Assembly: GCF_047511655.1 (NCBI RefSeq)
Contig: NC_133395.1
Coordinates: 69,783,910 to 69,847,909 of the forward strand
Origin: Castor canadensis
Taxonomy: Eukaryota; Chordata; Mammalia; Rodentia; Castoridae
Length of the DNA: 64,000 bases
Reading direction: 5' to 3'
Below, one piece after another: positions 46,838 to 57,599 of the stretch; positions within the stretch are counted from its first letter, which is position 1, and each line of letters starts with the position of its first letter. Below the pieces are notes generated by a model. The model had not been told where the DNA came from, did no database searches, and saw only the letters and a list, made by a program, of their open reading frames with translations. A program made the position numbers and the translations under genes.

Positions 46838-47417
46838 TTCTTTTTTTTTTTTTTTTTTTTTTTAGTATTTGTATATTACTTGCTCACACATTTTATTTTA
46901 TTATTTTTTTTTTCATTTTTCTTTTATTATTCATATGTGCATACAAGGCTTGGTTTATTTCTCCCCCCTGCCCCCACCCCCTCCCTTACCACCCAATCCA
47001 CCCCCTCCCGCTCCCCCCCTCAATACCCAGCAGAAACTATTTTGCCCTTATCTCTAATTTTGTTGTAGAGAGAGTATAAGCAATAATAGGAAGGAACAAG
47101 GGGTTTTGCTGGTTGAGATAAGGATAGCTATACAGGGCATTGACTCACATTGATTTCCTGTGCGTGTGTGTTACCTTCTAGGTTAATTCTTTTTAATCTA
47201 ACCTTTTCTCTAGTTCCTGGTCTCCTTTTCCTATTGGCCTCAGTTGCTTTAAGGTATCTGCTTTAGTTTCTCTGCATTAAGGGCAACAAATGCTAGCTAG
47301 TTTTTTAGGTGTCTTACCTATCCTCACCCCTCCCTTGTGTGCTCTCACTTTTATCATGTGCTCATAGTCCAATCCCCTTGTTGTGTTTACCCTTGATCTA
47401 ATGTTTACCCTTGATCT
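46838..47417 (-). mobile_element. Young 5'-truncated L1 3' end, antisense
   Basis: T23 run at 46841-46863, a short AT-rich piece, then a 3' UTR (from about 46915) almost identical to that at 13430-13842. Truncated at about 47404. The 5' junction carries an 18-bp tandem duplication (gtttacccttgatctaat at 47385-47402 and 47403-47420) that runs into the right direct repeat. Confidence 0.9.
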
Positions 47418-47519
47418 AATAAGAGCCTAAATATCATCAATATATTAGTGACCAGAAAGTCCACTGCTGACTTGTGAATTATGGTAGCAGTAAGGTGTAA
47501 ACTTCACATTTAAACATTT
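47418..47519 (+). repeat. Right copy of 102-bp direct repeat
   Basis: Identical partner of 45476-45577. It is followed by aagccc, so the right edge reads ATTT/AAG, compatible with an L1 endonuclease nick. Confidence 0.93.
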
Positions 47520-47611
47520 AAGCCCTTCACTGGTTCCTCTCCTAATGAATTGCTCAACCATCTGTAGTTTGAATTTTTGTGTGTTGAGTTTTCTCAAGAT
47601 GGGAGCTTACT

Positions 47612-47655
47612 GCTGGGGGTGAGGCTCAAATGGTAGAGTGCTTATCTAGATGGGG
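47612..47655 (+). repeat. ID-like SINE fragment
   Basis: ctgggggtgaggctcaaatg followed by gtagagtgcttatctaga, the first half of the tRNA-like part. Confidence 0.6.
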
Positions 47656-47821
47656 GTTTATCTATTTTCATAAAAAATAAAATTTAAAATGAAGAACATA
47701 TATAGCTAATTCTTCCCCTCCTCTCATTTCAGAATTTGCTGTTTCAAGTTGTTATATAACTAAGTCTAAAAATCACCTTTTACTACTTTAGTTAATGTCT
47801 ATACCAACTAGTACAGTTTTC

Positions 47822-48156
47822 TTTTTTTTTTTTTTGGTGACACTATGATTTGAACTCAGAACTTCACACTTGCTAGACAGCTGTTCTACCAGTTAAGTCA
47901 TGTCTCCAGCCCATTTTTCTCTGGTTATTTGGAGATAGGGTTTTGTTTTTTGCCCAAGCATGCTTGAACCCAGACTGTCCTATGCTAAGCTTCCCACTGT
48001 CACTGGAATGACAGATGCATGCCAGTACACCCACCTTTTTTCTGTTGCAATGGGGTCTCACAAACATTTTGGCCCTGGCTGGCCTTGAACCACGATCCTC
48101 CCGATCTCAGCCTCCCAGGTAACTAGATTATAGACATGAGCTACTGGTGTCTGGCT
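47822..48156 (-). repeat. Composite SINE: ID-like + B1-like + B1-like, antisense
   Basis: T-run and ID-like body (47822-47910), then two B1-like monomers (about 47930-48035 and 48045-48156), the second ending ttatagacatgagctactgg. This is the reverse-oriented equivalent of 17375-17700. Confidence 0.85.
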
Positions 48157-48534
48157 TAATTTTCTTTATCTTAAGAGTGATTTTAGAATAGATACTATGA
48201 TATTCTCAGTTGTTTTCTTCCTTTCTTAGTTCCTTTAATGTCCATATTTTATAATAACCTGTATTTTTGTTATGGTTTACATGTAAATAATCCAATGTAA
48301 TAGGAAAGAATCCTAGATTTAATGTCAATGTCAAAAGACTAGGATTCAAATCTTGGCTTATCCATAGATGATTTATATTTTCTTCAAAACACATAACTGA
48401 ACCTCATTATACTCACCAGTAAAACATATATGAGACTATCACTCCTGTCTCAAAGAGCACTTACAAAATCAGCTATGATGGTTCATGTGAAAGGAATTTG
48501 AACTATAATGGTAATGCTAATAGCTCTATAAAGC

Positions 48535-48710
48535 ATTATTTTAAATTCCTTGCATGTATTAGCATGTTTAATCCTCATAACAACTCGATTATTATTCTTA
48601 TTTAACAGATGAAGATATCATAAATGGTGGAGTTAGAATTTGAACTGGTCTCACTGCAGAGTTTGTGCTGGTAACCATTGTACCCAGGGCAGATTATTTT
48701 AAAGCACAAA
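48535..48710. repeat. MIR-like relic
   Basis: catgtttaatcctcataaca, ttatttaacagatgaagat and gttagaatttgaactggtct in MIR order. Confidence 0.6.
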
Positions 48711-48747
48711 GCACGTGTAAATATACTTTTAAGTGAGTTGGATTAGG

Positions 48748-49102
48748 TAGCTTTCTGTCACTATTATGAAAAGTCTGAGATACTTAAGTACAAAGAGAAA
48801 AGTGTTTATTTTGGCTCACAGTTTTGGAGATCCATGATGGATTGGCCACAGTCTTTTGAGCCTGTGGTGAGACACCATGATATCATGGGAACATACAGTG
48901 AGCAAAATCATTGATCTCATGGCCAGGAGGTGAAAGAAAGTGAGGAAGGGGTCAAGCCTCATCTCCAGTGACCTAAAGACTTCTCACTAGGCCCTGCCTC
49001 TTAACCATTCAAATCACCTCCTGATATCACTCCTGTTCCCCTGCCCTGGGGTCTAGGACTCTTAAGAAATCGGTCTCTGGAGACCTTCAAGAACCAAACT
49101 AT
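48748..49102 (-). repeat. Old LTR-like repeat (same family as 53061-53430)
   Basis: In antisense it contains ctccaaaactgtgagccaaa followed by an AATAAA signal and a ttatctcagac-type end near 48750-48780. The terminal region matches 53380-53425. The family name is not certain; it resembles MaLR/ERVL-type LTRs. Confidence 0.55.
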
Positions 49103-51183
49103 AGCAGGAGTAATTTGTCAAAGGAATATCATTGAAAGTTTTCCGAATATTTTTTTTCTACAGTCATTCTGCTAACTGTTGTACTTGACTGTTGTCAAGC
49201 ATACAGTTTGCTGTCATGACATTTTCTCTACTGCGGCCTGTTCTCTTCATAACAGGAGCATTGAAAGCTGACGAAGCATCAGATGATAAAATGGAAAGAA
49301 CATAAAAACTTTTTGCCTGGGTTCCCAGTGGGAACAAAAGTGCTTCTTCATGGACCCCAGGAGTCTTTAGAATTGTTTCAGTTCAAAAGACAAATCTGCC
49401 CAATAAGCAGTTTGTTTGAGTAGAATTTTTTGACAGCCCTGGCAGAGGCTGAGGCTTGATAAGCCTTTGAGGATAAGTAAGCCATTTTCCTCCAAGCCAT
49501 CCTGCAGAATGATATTTGGCATAGCGGGTGGCATCTTATCCTGCCCATGGTGGTACTGGGCTCATACCCTGCTGACAAGACACCACCCTTAACATCACTT
49601 GTCCTGCTGCTTCTACTCTTAATAGCTTGTCCAAGCCTTTGCATCAAATCTGTAAACACTATGGGAAATCTACCACCCCATAACAAATGTAAAGGTAACT
49701 TTTTTTGTATTGGGGAAATAGAACTGCTTAAAAACGAATAACAAGTGTTCTTGGTAAATGAACAGTGAGGACGATATGTAGTAATGACTTTTCACAGTAC
49801 CTTCAGGCAGTCTGCAGATGTATTCACCACGGATGGAAACTGTTGATGCTGGGCTTTTAACAATAGAACTGTGGTAGCTTGTGCCTGCTGTTTAATATGT
49901 TACAAGAGGAAAGGGGCACTGGAGGACACAGACCACATGGTGGTGTTGCCTTTTGGGTCTGCATTAAGCACTAACCCAGGAATTCATCCTATGACTCTCT
50001 TCTGAAACTTTTAGGCTGAGATAAGAAAAGCAACATAATGGAACTTCTGCACCATGTAGAAAAGATTTTGCAGAAGTTGCAGTTAGCCAACCATGGTGGT
50101 TCATGAGTAGCCTGTTTGAGAGCAAACCCTTTCTAATGAGTGTAGCTTCATTCCTTATTCAAGGACACCAAGATTCCATGACAGCTATGCCACAACCTTC
50201 CCTCCCACCTCCTCCGAACTTTAGGGGTGACTCTGTTCACTATGTCATCAGGCCCCTTGCTGACATGGCTGGGGAGTTCAAGGATATACTTTCTGCACCC
50301 TATTTTCAGTGATGCATTAATTATCTGGGTCTTGATGAAGGCCCCACCATGAAGGAAATAGGGCATTTGCAAGTGGAGGGTTAAAATCACATCCCTTTCT
50401 TCTTATGTGATGGGACTTGCAGAATCTGAGAGCCTCAGCATCTCTTCTTGCCACACTGTAGGTCTGGATATTGGAGCTTTGCTGGGTTTATTCACTCACC
50501 CTGCCGAGTAGCCACTCCCAGAGGTCATTCAGGGTATGACTATTTTTAAGTAATTATAATCAGCTTCAAAGGTGTAAGATTTGCTGCAAAGATACCCTTG
50601 CATAGCTTGCAAATCCTTTTATGGAAAAGCAAATCTGGTTGTCTGCAGCTGCTAAATCAATGACTATCGAATCCTTCTTTAGTAACATAAAGAACAGCCA
50701 ATCTTAGAACAGTTAATGCCTAAGCAAGAAATTTATAATATAAAAATCATAGATAAGGTACTTCCCAATGATCCCCTCTCCTCTCTGAAAAATAGCAATG
50801 ATAAACTAGATTGTTCTTTAAATAGAAAATATAGGCTCATCTCCATCTTATCTATTCTCTGACATTGAAGATCTGCACAACATTATACCATACTTACATA
50901 GTAGAAGAAAACTCAGGGATATTTTATCTTTATCTTACAGGCATTTCATGTAAGCCACACACTTCATAAAATCTACCACTGCTAGCATGCTAGCATGAGC
51001 AATTTGTTGTTTTCCTAATATAGAAAACCCTAGGAATCATTCAGCTGAAGGGCAGTACTCCCTACCCCTTAGCTGTGGTTTTGCTTTTCCCTAACATTTG
51101 ATTTAGATGCCAAGCTGAGAACAGGTATGATAGCTGCCATGTTGAGAAAATCTCAGTAGCTGTCAATAAATTATCAGTTACAT
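49103..51183. other. Intron 3 stretch without recognised gene or young repeat
   Basis: 49250-50550 contains several moderate ORFs, the longest 102 codons antisense at 49378-49686, and could be a heavily decayed retroviral or pseudogene relic. I cannot identify it. Confidence 0.35.
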
Positions 51184-51314
51184 CTTCTCTGTATCTTCTT
51201 TTTCCTTTCCTTTTTTTTTTTTTCTCAACTACTGGGGATTAAACTCAGGACCTCTTGCTTACTAGGCAAGAGCTCTACCACTTAAGCCATGCCCCCAATC
51301 CTTCTCTGTATCTT
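51184..51314 (-). repeat. ID-like SINE with perfect 14-bp target duplication
   Basis: SINE at 51198-51300 in antisense (T-run, ctactggggattaaactc, gcttactaggcaag, cttaagccatgccccc). It is flanked by cttctctgtatctt at 51184-51197 and 51301-51314. Confidence 0.9.
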
Positions 51315-51574
51315 TTGATTGTTGAAGTCCCATCACCAGTTGTAAACGTAAAGATCAAAACATTCCTCAAATGAGTCATAATAATTTTAGCCATCATTTA
51401 GGAGATTAGCTTAGGGAGTTTATTTGAATTCAAGGAAAGGTAATGACAATCAATATGAATTTGCAAATCAGGTATCACAAAATGGTCTTTTTTTTTCTTT
51501 TGGTTTTTAATATCTAATTTTAATCTGAAGTAAAAGTAATTTGATGGGCACTTGAGTTTAGAGAGCTTAGAATA

Positions 51575-51955
51575 AGTCCCTTTCACAATGGTTGCATGTT
51601 TTCTCTTACATGCAGAATTGAGACCTAACTATATACCACACATACCAACGCACATACACATACATATGCACACACACATATACACGAAAACATGACTATA
51701 ATTGAGAGACTGTCTGGAGGGGATGAATCAGAAGGGGAAAAGAAAATGAGGGGGGATGCTTTGTGGAAATACATTGTATCTGTATGAAGGTGACACAAGG
51801 CAACTCATTGAAAAGTTGCAAAAAAGGGGGGAAGGGATGAGGAATAGAGAGAGCAATAGGGTGGGTTAATCTGATCAGTGTACAAAATATACATTGTGCA
51901 ACATCATGGTGTAATCCCTTTGTGTAATTAATATATTTGCTAATAAAATGCATAT
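51575..51955 (+). mobile_element. L1 3' end (3' UTR), sense
   Basis: Similar to 8550-9205: gttgcatgttttctcttaca start, CA-rich part, GGGG-rich segment and a gctaataaaatg end. 5'-truncated and non-coding. Confidence 0.8.
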
Positions 51956-53060
51956 ATAAAAAGAAAGTAAAAAGGAAAAAAATGAGTAAGTCTCTAGTTA
52001 GTTAAAAAGATGGTAAACTTTACTACAATATCTGACCTTGCTATATACAGCAGTTGATGAACATAGGAATGTGAAAACCAAAAGTTTCTAAATAAAAAGT
52101 TTAGAATTTAAGATATGATAGGAATTGGTTGGACCAGAAAAGTAGATTTTTCTGTAGCTATTGGTAACAGTGGTATTTTTCTTCTTTGTAAAAAGTAGAG
52201 CTTTTCCATGACAACTCTAACTTCTTTAAGTATATTTAAACCCTTCATTCTTGGTAGACAACTTTTTACTATTTTGATTTGATATGTTATCTATGATGAA
52301 AAAGTGAATGTAGCGGTTTTCAGTTTTGTTTGCAGTTAGTGTAAAAAAAAGTCAATACGAGTAATTTAGCTTACTTTTTAAAATGTCAAATTAAAATTTT
52401 CTACGAATGCTCGGAGCACATGTTAAACCATCCTCATTGATTTAGTAGTGCTGAGAGTTGATGGCAGTATCTTAGCTTATTGCAAAGAAAAATCAGCTTA
52501 AAAACAATTATGAAGCTTTGCTTAAAGAATTCACGTGTTCAGAATAGAATATGCTATTTTATAGAGTGTATCTTTGGTGGATATTCAGGACTTACGAGCT
52601 ATACCTCTGCTTAGATAGATACTAATTCCTCCAAATAGGGAGGGGTTAAGTCCTTTTCTTCCAGACTGAACTCCTCTGGCGTGTAATCCATTATGGCTGC
52701 CTGTAGTAATGTAGACTTTAAAGGTGGGTTAGTTTTAGCAAATGTCAGTTTTCTATAGTGTGAATTCTGAGTTCTTCTAGCATCCTACTTTGTAGGACTG
52801 AAGCCCTCCCTCAGTACGTCGAGGGCACTGTAGACACTTTTATAAGGCTGCTTTGGAATTGCCTTCTGCTGGTGACTTCTGTGCCTCTGTGCAGGCTGGG
52901 TGCCCTGACTTGGCCTCTGAGCTCTGATGAGAGCCTGTTGAGTGATGGGAAGAAGTCATACTTTATTGTCAGCTGGCCTGGGCTTAGATTTCAGTATGAA
53001 AAATCTAGTTTGAAGTTTCTCTCTCAGGCCTAGAAAATTAAGTTAACTTTCCTATTTGCT

Positions 53061-53430
53061 ATGGCTTAGATCTTTCATGTCCGCCAGAGGCTCATATATT
53101 AAAGTCTCAGTCCCCCATTTGGCTCTACCGGGAGGTGGTGGAACCTTTAAGAGCTGGGACCTAGTGAGAGGTCTTTAAGACTTGAGGGCATGCCCTTGAA
53201 ATGAATTGTGGGACCCCAGCCCCTTCTTCTTCCTCTGTTTTGTCACTTCCCAACAATGAAGCGAGAGGTTTTCTTCTGCCACCTGCTCCCTGCCGTGATG
53301 TGCTGGCTCCCCACAGGCCCAAAAGCAATGGGGTCAACTAATTCATAGCCTAATTCAAAGCACATCTTTTCTCTTCATAAGTGATTATCTCAGGTATTTG
53401 TCAAAGTAATGGAAAGTTGACCAACTTACC
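53061..53430 (+). repeat. Old LTR-like repeat, sense
   Basis: tgctatggcttagatctttc start, gggaggtggtggaaccttta, gaattgtgggaccccagccc, ccacaggcccaaaagcaatg and gattatctcaggtatttgtc in order. Same family as 48748-49102 in opposite orientation. Confidence 0.6.
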
Positions 53431-54870
53431 AGCTTACTGATTATTAAAGTTAAAAATTCTGTGTATTGAGTTTACTTATAATGGAGAAGTTTGTTCATAT
53501 ATGTTGTAATTTAAGCATAGATATAAGCAGTAACATGATACATAGGAAAAACACTGGTTTTATAGACCAATAGACACGTCGAAATCTGTCATCTACTGTA
53601 GGCACAGTGAAATCCATCCTCCCAGTAGGAACAGATAATTCTGATAATCCTCAGTTTCATCTCCCAAATAATCTAAGAATAATAATGCCTGCTTTATAAA
53701 TTGTTATGAGGATTAAATGAAAAATCCATGTGACAAATTTAGCATTATGGTTGGTTCTAAATTACTGATAATTGTTCTACCTGAAAAGCTTAGAGTTCAA
53801 TTGTTTTTTGAGTTTGGGAAAAAAATCATATTTTAAATGTGCCATGAAAACTCACTATTTAAAATTATCCCTTAATTATGCCTAATCACCTCTTCATTTG
53901 TAAATGTGTCTTTTCACATGGAAGCCCTTCACAGTGTCTTGAAAAGATTATAAAATTCAAAATGAGACATTTATAAGATAAAATACAGACTTTGACACTC
54001 ATGAGTGGTGTGTCCCTTGGCAAGTAAAATAAATTCTCTGAATCAGTTTCTTCTTCTTTAACATGGCAATTATTTTGTATATCTCATAATATCAGTGTGT
54101 TCATTAATAGGAAAAACATGTTTAAAGGCCCTGGCTTGATACATGGTAGGTTCTCCCTTCTGTTTCATATTTTAGGATTTCCCAAAAATATACTTGTATA
54201 TTATCATGACTGTAGAACTGGCCATCTCGCATTGTTTTGTAACTGAACTACTATAACTGAACAGCTAGTGATGGTGTTTTCATTATTCCATTTATTGTCA
54301 GTCAGTTGTGAATGCAACCCAGATATTTTCTTCACTTGTTTCTTCAATTGTGCAAGGCATTCCTTAAAGGTATCTATTGTATTGGCAACCTGTTCCACAT
54401 ATAAGGTAATATTAATATTATTAGGTAATATAATTGAAGGTAATATTAATATTATTATCGCTGTCATTTGTTGAATATCTTCTCTATGCTGAGCACTGAG
54501 CTATTTGCTTCATATATTTACACTGAAGTTTATGACATTGATGATTCAATATAATCTCATCCAATCATCACCACAACTCTGCAAAGCAAGAACCTACTCA
54601 TTTCTCCAGCTTCAACTTTAAGATGGCCTTATCTGTGAAACATTTCTTTACTTCCCCATGTAGAATGGACAACTTCCTCTCCTGCGCCATTCACTTTGCA
54701 TTGTACATAACCCCAAAGCTCTTCACTATATTGATGTGTTGTCATGCCATTCTCCATTCAGTTGTTATAGGATGAGGCTGGAGAGGTGTTTTAATTGCCT
54801 CTGAATCACCAACACTGACCAGGGAAATACTTGTTCACTTAACAATTGGATGGCTAAGTGACTGGATGAT
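53431..54870. other. Intron 3 stretch with MIR- and L2-like relics
   Basis: MIR-like pieces at about 53640-53760, 53990-54150 and 54480-54590, and an L2-like 3' end at about 54600-54860. A 21-bp block (aaggtaatattaatattatt + a) is repeated at 54403-54423 and 54437-54457. Confidence 0.5.
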
Positions 54871-57064
54871 TGACTCGTTTGCCATGGGCTGTCCTCTACT
54901 CATTAGCACATCTGTGTTTGCAAAGTACTGTAGAGGTCAGGGCCATGTAGGAAATGAGCTGGTCATCCTGGACTCCAGTAGTGGGTAGCTATAAGCAAAA
55001 GTGTCCCTGTCCGTAGCGCAATGACAGACTATAAGGTGCCCATCATTGTCGTTCTCTAGCTCCTGCTTCATGAAGGACTCTAAGATAATTTTAAAAAGCT
55101 CATTTGCCAATTGAGCATTTTGGCTATCGTAAGCATTTTTTATCCTATGGGAGAATAATGGATGTTGCGTTAGAAAAATCTCACCATCTGAATCAGATGA
55201 GTTACTCTAAACTTCCTGACATTGCCTTAACAATCCCGGGAGCAAAGAGAAGAGCTGATCGATACGTTGTAAGGATTTAAAAATTGGTGATAAGCCAGTA
55301 AGAGATTCTCATAAAAACATCTGGTGCAATTATTGCAGAGATGCAAACCTACAGGATTCAAGAGTGTTTGTGGTGGTGGAGGACAATATGTTGCAGCAGA
55401 TTTTTCTGATTAGTTTAAATCCTTGAAACCAAATTAAATGAAAGTTGGCCATTTCAGAAATTAAATGGAACTTTAAAAATCCAATTGTAAATCTGAACTA
55501 TGTTGTAAACAACATGTCCTAGAAATGAAAGGACAGATGGGAGATTCAATTTTTAATTGGCTTTTTCCATCATAAGATTAACATATAATAAATATAAAAA
55601 ATATTCAAGCAAATATGAAAATATTAAGGTAAATTCAAATTACCCATAGTCTCATTGATAAGATGGCCCTCACTGATATTTTCGTCCATTTCCTTTGCTG
55701 TTTTTTCTTCAATAGCAATTCTGTCTTGGGGGGATGGGATTAGGGTTTGAACTAGTAACAATTCTGTGTACAATTTGCTTCCATGCTAGTAACTCCACAT
55801 GCCAATAAGCACATGTATGTGGGAAATGTATTAAGAAGTCCTCTCTCTATCTTTAATATTTTATTGCCTGCTGTAAAATCCTCTGAAGCCAATTGCCCTT
55901 TGTATTTTCCTCTCTGTAGAACATCTCCTGTCTGTGTGTTGACTCAGGGCTGAAGTAATAGCGTCTCAAAGGCAGAGTGAGAAGCAAACAAGACATAAAG
56001 CCTTTATTCTTGAGAAGTTATTCAACGTGCACATGCTCCTGGACTTTTTTTTTTTTTTTTTACTTTACAATGGTGTAAAGGTGATATGCATTCAGTCAGA
56101 ACTCTGAATTTTGAACTTGGATGTTCTCTGGAGTTGGTGACATGCAGTCTGACTCTTTCTGGGGATGGGGGAGGTGGGTGGCAGTGACTGCAGCTTCCTA
56201 TCAGCCATGTGATCACGAGGTGATACAACCCAGACTCTACCGTGGAGTGTGTTGCTAAGCTGGGATGTTCATTAGGTTAGGTGGATTAAATGCATTGCAA
56301 CTTATGTTATTTTCAATTTAATAGTGGGTTTATTAGCTGTAACCTCTTGAGAGTTGAGAAACACCTGTAATTGGTGGTTGAAGGTTAAAAGTATCTCAGA
56401 ATTCATCTCCACTATCTGGAATCCTCTTAGAAAAAAAAATCACACTTTCCAAACCCTGTCTGATTAAATAAGTCTAGTCTTGTTCCATAAATGCCAGGTA
56501 CCTTCGGCTTTTAGGTCAGTAGTGCACAGTCACCAGGATTCTTTATGAGACTCTTCCTGAGGGGAAAAGACACAGGGTCATGCTTCTTCAGTGCATCATC
56601 ACTTCTGCTTTGTGTTACAACAATTTGTGCACTTGGGTGAGACAAACAACCTGGAGGAAGAAGATAGTGCTTCATTGATTTCTGTATTCTCAGCTTCTCT
56701 CATTAGCTGCTTAATATTTTCTAAATGACATTTCTTGATTTTAATTGTGGTTCAGATTCTGATAGGTAGACTCAGAATTATAGGGCTAGATGTGTCCCTA
56801 GAGATCTTTCTACTCTTTTTTTTCCCCTCTCCTTAGAAGGCCATACACTAAACTTACAGTGGCATAGCAAGATAAACTTGTATTTTAGTTTTTAAGAAAT
56901 CCAGGAAAGGAGTGAACTTGTTCAAAGTAAACGGTACACATCTATGGAATTATTCAATGAAACTCCCTGTACTATTAATGTATGCTAACAAAAAATGCAA
57001 TTTTCCAGGAAGAAAGTAACTTATGGCAAGCATTATTTAAAAAAATAAGGTAGACATTCTACTT
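54871..57064. other. Intron 3 stretch, nothing recognised
   Basis: No exon, RNA gene or young repeat seen. A T-run at 56045-56061 is isolated. Could include conserved non-coding DNA, which cannot be judged from one sequence. Confidence 0.4.
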
Positions 57065-57140
57065 ATTTTTTTTCTTTGCAGTATCCCACAGTCCCACACA
57101 TTCTAGGCAAGTGCCAAACCACTAAGCTACACCCCAAGCC
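57065..57140 (-). repeat. ID-like SINE, degraded
   Basis: T-rich head, cattctaggcaagtgccaaa and cactaagctacaccccaagc. Confidence 0.7.
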
Positions 57141-57497
57141 TTTGGATGTTTTTTGTCTGAAGCTTTTTCAAAGTAGTAGTATGGGAATGTAACTGGTTAT
57201 ACAACAGAAACAAATTGTAAAGAATCCTACTGTCAGCAGAAATGCTTCATCCATGTTCTTGTTGAAAAAACAAAGTGTGTGGGGACAGCAGCAGTACCAC
57301 CAGAGGCATGTAGAAATACGGAATGTCATGTTCCACTTGGACCCACTGAATCAGAATGTACATTTCAGCAAATCTCAAGAGATCCATATTTGCACTAAAG
57401 TTGAGGAACATAGTTCAGGAGACTGAGTAGTACAATGGGACATCAGACTCCAAAGAGCTTAAGATAGTAAACCTTGGCTGTTGCATATAGATGTTTT

Positions 57498-57594
57498 CGT
57501 TTGTTTGTTTTTTGTTTTTGAACTGCTGTAAATCGAACCCAGGGCTTTGTGCATGCTAGGCAAGCACTTTGCCCTGAGATACATCCTCAGCCCT
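57498..57594 (-). repeat. ID-like SINE
   Basis: T/G-rich head, aaatcgaacccagggctttg, gcatgctaggcaagcacttt and gatacatcctcagccc. It forms the C-terminal third of an open antisense frame at 57459-57965. Confidence 0.85.
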
Positions 57595-57599
57595 CTTGT

